Positions 7,238 to 11,518 of a DNA stretch of 11,518 nucleotides are shown here, one piece after another. The notes below the pieces were generated by a model, which saw nothing but the letters and a program-made list of their open reading frames with translations, was not told the origin of the DNA and did not search any database. Both the position numbers and the translations under genes were made by a program. Position 1 is the first letter of the stretch. Every line of letters starts with the position of its first letter. The DNA comes from JAGTVG01 sp964389805 (GTDB lineage Bacteria > Bacteroidota > Bacteroidia > Cytophagales > Cyclobacteriaceae). Location of the stretch: contig CAYMFU010000255.1 in NCBI GenBank assembly GCA_964389805.1, positions 1 to 11,518 on the forward strand, read 5' to 3'.

Positions 7238-7963
7238 ATGAAGACATATTATAATATTATTCTCATAATCATTTTTCCTCTATTGATGGTCCAATGTGAA
7301 TTTCTTGAGGAATTTGAAAAAGGTAATGGTGAAATAGTAACAGATAGGCGATCAGTAACTGATTTCGATGAGCTTAGGATTGGCGGTAATTTCGAGGTGA
7401 TCCTGGAAGAAAGCAACACCGAGTATGTGCAGATTAATACAGATGAAAACCTGTTAAAGTTTATTGATACCGAGGTTGAGGGTGGCGTTCTTAAAATTAC
7501 TCAGCAGAAAAAATTGATTAGCAAGAAAAAGATCAGGCTCATCGTTCATTATACGGAATTAGAAAAAATCAGGACAATGGGGGCGGCATTAATTAAAAAT
7601 GAAGATTATCTGAGAGCAGAGGATCTTGAAATTGGAATGGAAGGAGCAGGTGTAATTGATCTAAAAATTAATTGTGTTAAACTGAAGGTGGAATTAAGTG
7701 GTGCCGGTGTAATTAGCTTAGCTGGTGAAGTTCAGGAGCAGGAGTTAAACTTAATGGGTGCCGGGAAAATGGAGGCTTTTGATCTGGAAAGCAAAGGGTG
7801 TGATATCTCCGTAGGTGGATTAGGTACTGCTGAAATATATGTTACAGAAAAATTAGATGCCACCATAGAGGGTGTTGGAAGTATAAAATATGATGGTATG
7901 CCCAAAGATCTAAATACTGAAATTAAGGGCTTAGGTAGGATCAAGCCTGTAAATCGATATTAG
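7238..7963 (+). CDS. DUF2807-family lipoprotein with beta-solenoid repeats
   Basis: I prefer the ATG at 7238 (241 residues) over the TTG at 7223, because it gives a clean lipoprotein signal: basic start, hydrophobic stretch, then LLMVQC with the acylated cysteine at residue 20. The mature part (FDELRIGGNFEVILEE, then VQINTDENLL, then LKIT) is typical of DUF2807, the 'auto-transporter adhesin head GIN' domain common in Bacteroidota. Its second half shows G-x-G turns about every 19 residues (GAG, GAG, GAG, GLG, GVG, GLG), indicating stacked beta-helix coils. It is probably anchored in a membrane and faces the periplasm or the surface. The biochemical role is unknown for the family. It diverges from glyA and is followed after 28 bp by pheA on the same strand, so the two may share a transcript, though no functional link is evident. 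A weak promoter-like AATTTTTG at 7218-7225 is too close to the ATG to trust. Confidence 0.8.
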   Translation: MKTYYNIILIIIFPLLMVQCEFLEEFEKGNGEIVTDRRSVTDFDELRIGGNFEVILEESNTEYVQINTDENLLKFIDTEVEGGVLKITQQKKLISKKKIRLIVHYTELEKIRTMGAALIKNEDYLRAEDLEIGMEGAGVIDLKINCVKLKVELSGAGVISLAGEVQEQELNLMGAGKMEAFDLESKGCDISVGGLGTAEIYVTEKLDATIEGVGSIKYDGMPKDLNTEIKGLGRIKPVNRY

Positions 7964-7991
7964 TAGTTTTTTAAATTGAACCATTTGGAAA

Positions 7992-9068
7992 TTGAAGCTT
8001 GAAGAATTAAGGCAACAGATTGATATGTTAGATGATAAGATCCTGGAATATCTTAATAAACGTATGGATCTTGTGTGCCAGGTTGGTGAGGCCAAAACCA
8101 GGAGTAAAACAAATATATATAGACCTGAAAGGGAAGAAAGTATAATAGATCGACTTAGCAGGATCAGTAAAACATCCTCCGGAAAATTAAATAAATCTGC
8201 TGTTGAGGCTATTTACCAGGAAATTTTTGCCATAAGCCGAAATATAGAACTTCCTGAGAAGATCGCTTATCTCGGCCCTGACGGTAGCTTTACCCACCAG
8301 GCAGCTGAATCGCGCTTTGGAGCAATGAGTGAATACCTTCCTTTGGCTACTATCCCTTCAGTTTTTGAAGCTATTAATGCAGGCAGGGCAAAGTATGGCA
8401 TTGTACCTCTGGAAAATAACCAGGAGGGTGTAGTAAACGAAACCATTGATAACCTAGGATTGTATGACTTAAACATAATCGCTGAAATACCATTATCCAT
8501 TACATTTGCTTTTGCCACTACTTCCGACAGGGTCGAGGATATACATAAGATTTATTCAAAAGATATAGCATTCAGACAATGCAGAAAGTTTTTGTATTCA
8601 ACTTTCAGTGATTCTAATATCGAGCAGATCCCTACTAATTCAACTTCAAAAGCAGTGAAGCTTGCTTTGGGAGATCCACAATCAGCTGCTATCTGTTCAC
8701 ATATTGCAGCAAAAACATATAATTTGCCAATTTTATACGATAATATCGAAGATTCCGCAGATAACTTCACCAGGTTCCTGATCATCGCTCAGGATATAAA
8801 GAATGAAAATAGTGGTAAGGATAAAACAACCATCCTGGCCAGACTACCAGGTGGACCTGGTAGTCTAGCAAATTTTCTCCAGGATTTCTACCACGAAAAT
8901 ATTAACCTGACTAAAATAGAAAGCAGGCCAGCGAAACAGGGAAAAGAATTTAAGTATTATTTCTATATTGATTTGGAAGGGCATGTTGATGATACTAATG
9001 TAAAGTCAGTATTTGACAAACATGCGAATAACATCAAGTGGCTGGGAAGTTACGTGATGCAATGCTAG
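7992..9068 (+). CDS. pheA: Bifunctional chorismate mutase / prephenate dehydratase with ACT domain
   Basis: Converts chorismate to prephenate and then to phenylpyruvate, the precursor of phenylalanine; cytoplasmic. Three domains fill 358 residues. An AroQ-type chorismate mutase lies at about 1-85, with residues matching the E. coli active site at Arg7, Arg24, Lys35 and Gln76. Prephenate dehydratase lies at about 89-267, with LGPDGSFTHQAA (94-105), VPLENNQEG (138-146), TNSTSKA (215-221) and the catalytic NFTRF (258-262, Thr260-Arg261-Phe262). A C-terminal ACT domain at about 279-356, with PGSLANFL and IESRP (309-313), is the usual site of phenylalanine feedback inhibition. The start is TTG at 7992: an in-frame TGA sits at 7977 and the first ATG, codon 12, would break the first mutase helix and lose Arg7. 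A perfect 26-bp hairpin-like repeat lies at the beginning of the ACT coding region. The gene ends 2 bp from the convergent YghO-like gene. Confidence 0.95.
   Translation: MKLEELRQQIDMLDDKILEYLNKRMDLVCQVGEAKTRSKTNIYRPEREESIIDRLSRISKTSSGKLNKSAVEAIYQEIFAISRNIELPEKIAYLGPDGSFTHQAAESRFGAMSEYLPLATIPSVFEAINAGRAKYGIVPLENNQEGVVNETIDNLGLYDLNIIAEIPLSITFAFATTSDRVEDIHKIYSKDIAFRQCRKFLYSTFSDSNIEQIPTNSTSKAVKLALGDPQSAAICSHIAAKTYNLPILYDNIEDSADNFTRFLIIAQDIKNENSGKDKTTILARLPGGPGSLANFLQDFYHENINLTKIESRPAKQGKEFKYYFYIDLEGHVDDTNVKSVFDKHANNIKWLGSYVMQC
8841..8866. repeat. Perfect 12-bp inverted repeat within pheA
   Basis: AGACTACCAGGT, then GG, then ACCTGGTAGTCT: 12-bp arms with no mismatch and a 2-nt centre. As RNA it could form an 11-bp stem with a 4-nt loop. 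It lies wholly inside the pheA coding sequence, over the codons for the start of the ACT domain (A-R-L-P-G-G-P-G-S-L-A). There is no following T-run, so it is not a standard intrinsic terminator. Confidence 0.9.
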
Positions 9069-9070
9069 CA

Positions 9071-10240
9071 TTACCTTAATACTGCAAGCCTTTTAAAAGG
9101 TTTGCTTTCATCGAACAATTTCCTGTAGGTTATGTGCTTTTTATACAATTCAACACCTACTTGTTGGGCGGTATGAATCATTCTGGGATTAAAGTCTCCA
9201 ATCCAATTCATTTCCAGGTTTTCATACCGGTTGTATTTTTCAAACAATACCTCCCTACCATAAATCACAATAGCGCCTTCAACGCCCTTTGATCTGTGTT
9301 CCGGAACGACTCCGAAAACAGTACCTATGATCTTATTGGTCGTTTTACGCCATTTGTGATAAAGGAACTTTAATTTACCAATGAGGTTCAATTTCCCATT
9401 TACATGTTTAAAGATCTGATTTACATCCGGAATGTTTATAAAAAACGCGATTGGGTCATCTTCATAAAATCCAAAATACATAATGTTGGGATCAAGAATT
9501 GGTCTCATCTGCTTGATCAGAAGCCTGGCTTGCTGTATAGAAAGAACAGGAACACCTTTATGGCCGCTCCAGGCTTTATTGTATATCGTGTGAAAATACT
9601 CGGTGTATTTATCTATTTGTTGTATATCTAGTGTCTTGAAAGTATATTTTGGATTTTCAGCAATTCTTTCCGATTTTTTGAACATCTTTTCCGAGATATG
9701 TCCTACGATCTTTCGGCCGAAGGTCAACTGCTCAAAATAGGTTTTAAAACCATAAGCCTCAAATAATGCCTTGTAATAAGGCGGCTGATAATTACACCTG
9801 TAGTTCGGTTCAATATCAAATCCTTCAACCTGCAATCCCCACCATTCATTTCTTTCACCGAAATTAATTGGACCATCCATTGCTTCCATTCCATGCGATC
9901 CAAGCCAATCTTTACATTGGTCAAAGAGTTTGAAGGCTGCTTCCTGGCTATTGATACATTCGAAAAATCCCATTCCACCTGTAGGTTGATCATTTCCTTT
10001 TGAGGCAATTTTTCTATTAATAAAAGCGGCAACCCTGCCGATGAGATTTCCTTCATTATCCTTCAATATCCAACGTGTACATTCGCCATGCCTGAAATAT
10101 TTATTCTGTTTTGGATTGAAAATTGCTTCGATATCCTTATCAAGCGGGCGGATCCAATTAGGATAGTCTTTGTATAAAGGGATGGCTGTCTTTATAAATT
10201 CTTTGGCAAGTTTTGAATCGTTAACTTCCTGGATCTGCAT
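9071..10240 (-). CDS. YghO-like GNAT-fold acyltransferase (possible ceramide synthase-like)
   Basis: A 389-residue soluble protein with no signal peptide. The N-terminal half contains GNLIGRVAAFINR (64-76), GGMGFFEC (88-95), MDGPINFGERNEWWG (121-135) and YNYQPPYY-like N-Y-Q-P-P-Y-Y (150-156). The C-terminal half has a second GNAT-like region with IGTVFGVVPEHRSKGVEGAIV (305-325), where the R-S-K-G-V-E-G stretch resembles the acyl-CoA pyrophosphate loop, and NWIGDFNPRM (345-354). This whole pattern matches the family of E. coli YghO, generally annotated 'N-acetyltransferase' or hypothetical. From memory, the same family includes the bacterial ceramide synthase (bCerS) of Caulobacter, and sphingolipids are common in Bacteroidota, so N-acylation of a sphingoid base is a possible role. 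No other sphingolipid gene is seen here. The start is ATG. It is transcribed alone, divergently from the TIM-barrel gene; no clear TAnnTTTG was found upstream. Confidence 0.7.
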   Translation of the reverse strand: MQIQEVNDSKLAKEFIKTAIPLYKDYPNWIRPLDKDIEAIFNPKQNKYFRHGECTRWILKDNEGNLIGRVAAFINRKIASKGNDQPTGGMGFFECINSQEAAFKLFDQCKDWLGSHGMEAMDGPINFGERNEWWGLQVEGFDIEPNYRCNYQPPYYKALFEAYGFKTYFEQLTFGRKIVGHISEKMFKKSERIAENPKYTFKTLDIQQIDKYTEYFHTIYNKAWSGHKGVPVLSIQQARLLIKQMRPILDPNIMYFGFYEDDPIAFFINIPDVNQIFKHVNGKLNLIGKLKFLYHKWRKTTNKIIGTVFGVVPEHRSKGVEGAIVIYGREVLFEKYNRYENLEMNWIGDFNPRMIHTAQQVGVELYKKHITYRKLFDESKPFKRLAVLR

Positions 10241-10362
10241 AAATTATAAATATCAGAAATCTGAACGAAAATAATGTATTTAAAATATAACTTAGTAGTT
10301 CAAAGAAATTTTTTAAGGTAATAATACAGATCGAATAATAATAATCTCAAAATTTTGTAAAA

Positions 10363-11316
10363 ATGATGGATAAAAAAAGAAGAGCTTTTATAAAAAAAAG
10401 TATGTCAGCTACAGCTGGTATAGGATTGTTTACCACATTTCCAGGTTTTTCCTCTTTTGGTGAGGAAAAAGCCGATATGTTTTTTAAGATTTCATTGGCA
10501 GAATGGTCTTTGCATAGAACATTACGTAAGGGAGATCTGGATAACCTTGACTTCCCAGCCACAGCCAAGAATGATTTTGGCATCTATGCGGTTGAGTACG
10601 TAAATCAGTTTTTCAAAGACAAAGCTGAGGACACAGAATATCTTTCTGAGTTAAAGAAGAGATGTAACGATATAGATGTGACCAGTGTTCTGATCATGAT
10701 CGATGGGGAAGGAAATTTAGGAGATCTGGATAATGAAAAACGAAAAGTAGCAGTGGAAAAACACTATAAATGGATTGATGCGGCTAAGTTCTTAGGTTGT
10801 CATTCAATTCGAGTAAATGCTGCAGGCATTGGTTCATACGATGAAGTTCAAAAAGCAGCCATTGAAGGACTTGGCTTGCTTTCCGAATACGGACAAAAGG
10901 AGGGCATCGGTGTAATTGTTGAAAATCATGGCGGATTCTCTTCAAATGGTGATTGGTTAACCGGGGTGATGAAAGAAGTGAATAATCCTTATTGTGGAAC
11001 GTTACCTGACTTTGGGAATTTCTGTATCAAGACTGAATACCAAAACAGGCAACGCATATGTCTTGATGAATTTGACAAATATAAAGGAATGGAGCTCCTA
11101 ATGCCATATGCAAAAGGGGTTAGTGCAAAGTCTCTTGTTTTTGATGCAGAGGGAAATGAATCCAATATTGATTATTTAAAGATCATGAAAATAGTGAAAG
11201 ATGCGGGATATACTGGATATGTTGGCATTGAATATGAAGGTTCAGAACTATCAGAATATGATGGAATTAAGGCTACTAATAAACTACTTGAAAAGGTGGG
11301 GAAAGAGTTGTCTTAA
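10363..11316 (+). CDS. Tat-exported TIM-barrel protein, sugar phosphate isomerase/epimerase-like
   Basis: A 317-residue protein of the xylose-isomerase-like TIM-barrel (AP_endonuc_2) superfamily. Members isomerise or epimerise sugars or inositols using a divalent metal; the substrate here is unknown. The N-terminus KKRRAFIKKS (4-13) followed by a mildly hydrophobic stretch to about residue 33 fits a twin-arginine signal, so the folded protein probably acts in the periplasm. The barrel begins with FKISLAEWSLH (41-51). Likely metal or active-site residues lie in VIVENHGG (184-191, Glu187, His189), TLPDFGNF (213-220, Asp216), KGVSAK (251-256) and GYVGIEYEG (285-293, Glu290). VSAK stands where many relatives have a histidine, as I recall for the Bacteroidota/Planctomycetes subgroup. 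The start is ATG at 10363 or the next codon 10366; the upstream sequence is A-rich. Transcription ends at the hairpin at 11332-11370. I see no sugar-utilisation partner gene in the window. Confidence 0.85.
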   Translation: MMDKKRRAFIKKSMSATAGIGLFTTFPGFSSFGEEKADMFFKISLAEWSLHRTLRKGDLDNLDFPATAKNDFGIYAVEYVNQFFKDKAEDTEYLSELKKRCNDIDVTSVLIMIDGEGNLGDLDNEKRKVAVEKHYKWIDAAKFLGCHSIRVNAAGIGSYDEVQKAAIEGLGLLSEYGQKEGIGVIVENHGGFSSNGDWLTGVMKEVNNPYCGTLPDFGNFCIKTEYQNRQRICLDEFDKYKGMELLMPYAKGVSAKSLVFDAEGNESNIDYLKIMKIVKDAGYTGYVGIEYEGSELSEYDGIKATNKLLEKVGKELS

Positions 11317-11331
11317 AAGTATAGAGCAAAC

Positions 11332-11370
11332 AAAAAAGAGGCTGCCCCTTTTGAGACAGCCTCTTTTTTT
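11332..11370. terminator. Bidirectional intrinsic terminator between convergent genes
   Basis: Arms AAAAAAGAGGCTG (11332-11344) and CAGCCTCTTTTTT (11357-11369) pair perfectly over 13 bp around a 12-nt loop, and the T-run continues to 11370. The A-run before and T-run after make it able to work on both strands. It lies 16 bp after the TIM-barrel stop and 17 bp from the stop of the minus-strand gene at 11387, so it probably serves both. Confidence 0.9.
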
Positions 11371-11386
11371 CTGCGAAAAAAGGTGA

Positions 11387-11518
11387 TTAAAAACAATAGT
11401 CGTTTCGATCGAGCAACTCTTCAGCTATTCTTCGCCTTGCCTCTTTAAGGTTATAAGGTTCAATTTTTGAAAACCGCTTTAATCCGAGAAGCAGCATCCG
11501 CTGTTCATCTCCCTCAGC
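11387..11518 (-). CDS. Probable acyl-CoA dehydrogenase, C-terminal end only
   Basis: The minus strand is open from the window edge to a TAA at 11389-11387, giving 43 residues. The peptide begins AEGDEQRMLLLGLKRFSK and ends with EARRRIAEELLDRNDYCF. This combination (G-D-E-x-R-M-L-L-x-G-L-x-R-F, later a basic R-R-x-I-A helix, and a terminal N-x-Y-C-F) is what I recognise as the C-terminus of the roughly 600-residue acyl-CoA dehydrogenases of Bacteroidota, FAD enzymes of fatty-acid beta-oxidation. The catalytic base and FAD-binding segments lie outside the window, so function rests on this tail alone. The ORF is real rather than a shadow: it ends just past a bidirectional terminator and nothing else occupies the region. 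Another protein with a similar tail cannot be excluded. Confidence 0.62.
   Translation of the reverse strand, partial: AEGDEQRMLLLGLKRFSKIEPYNLKEARRRIAEELLDRNDYCF

Noticed and set aside
9724..10056. 110-codon minus-strand frame inside the YghO-like gene
   Set aside because: Same strand but another frame of a well-supported gene; no start context or recognisable features.
10350..10357. AAATTTTG before the TIM-barrel gene as a -7 element
   Set aside because: It lacks the first T of TAnnTTTG and stands 5 bp from the ATG, so transcription would start inside the coding region.
11201..11386. 61-codon plus-strand frame running through the TIM-barrel 3' end and the terminator
   Set aside because: It translates the terminator hairpin and overlaps a conserved coding end in another frame; a shadow.

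Overview
The window looks like an ordinary chromosomal stretch from a member of the Bacteroidota (Cytophagales- or Bacteroidales-like; I cannot place it more precisely). The DNA is AT-rich. Good matches to the Bacteroidota sigma -7 element TAnnTTTG precede several genes, and start codons are preceded by A-rich sequence rather than Shine-Dalgarno motifs. The gene content also fits: a PorT-type outer-membrane barrel, a LolC/E-type permease next to rbfA, a DUF2807 lipoprotein, a YghO-like acyltransferase and a Bacteroidota-type TatC. I see no tRNA or rRNA gene, insertion sequence, phage gene, integrase, CRISPR array or toxin-antitoxin pair. Genes fill almost everything, and no gene-free stretch exceeds about 125 bp.

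Layout. (1) 1-695, plus: 3' part of rfbA (rmlA), for dTDP-sugar synthesis. (2) 703-3053, minus: rbfA, then a LolC/E-like permease, then a small outer-membrane barrel gene with its own likely promoter. (3) 3155-4573, plus: a multi-pass membrane protein resembling GT-C glycosyltransferases, with a TTG start and a G8 tract. (4) 4560-7100, minus: a tight cluster glyA-tatC-rpiB with gaps of 6 and 3 bp, behind a well-formed promoter at 7126-7156. (5) 7238-9068, plus: a DUF2807 lipoprotein followed by a three-domain pheA (chorismate mutase, prephenate dehydratase, ACT). (6) 9071-10240, minus: a YghO-like GNAT-fold protein. (7) 10363-11316, plus: a Tat-signal-bearing TIM-barrel sugar isomerase/epimerase-like protein, ending at a strong bidirectional hairpin terminator. 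(8) 11387-11518, minus: the last 43 codons of what is probably an acyl-CoA dehydrogenase.

The genes are mostly housekeeping: one-carbon metabolism (GlyA), pentose phosphates (RpiB), phenylalanine synthesis (PheA), 30S maturation (RbfA) and envelope biogenesis (RfbA, LolC/E-like, TatC, GT-C-like, barrel, lipoprotein). A loose theme is the cell envelope. TatC would export the folded TIM-barrel protein encoded nearby, and the YghO-like protein belongs to a family I associate, without proof here, with bacterial ceramide synthesis.

I did not find a new multi-gene system. The points most worth a second look are a perfect 12-bp inverted repeat inside pheA at the start of the ACT domain, the G8 tract in the GT-C-like gene, the possible ceramide synthase, and several genes that must start at TTG or GTG.
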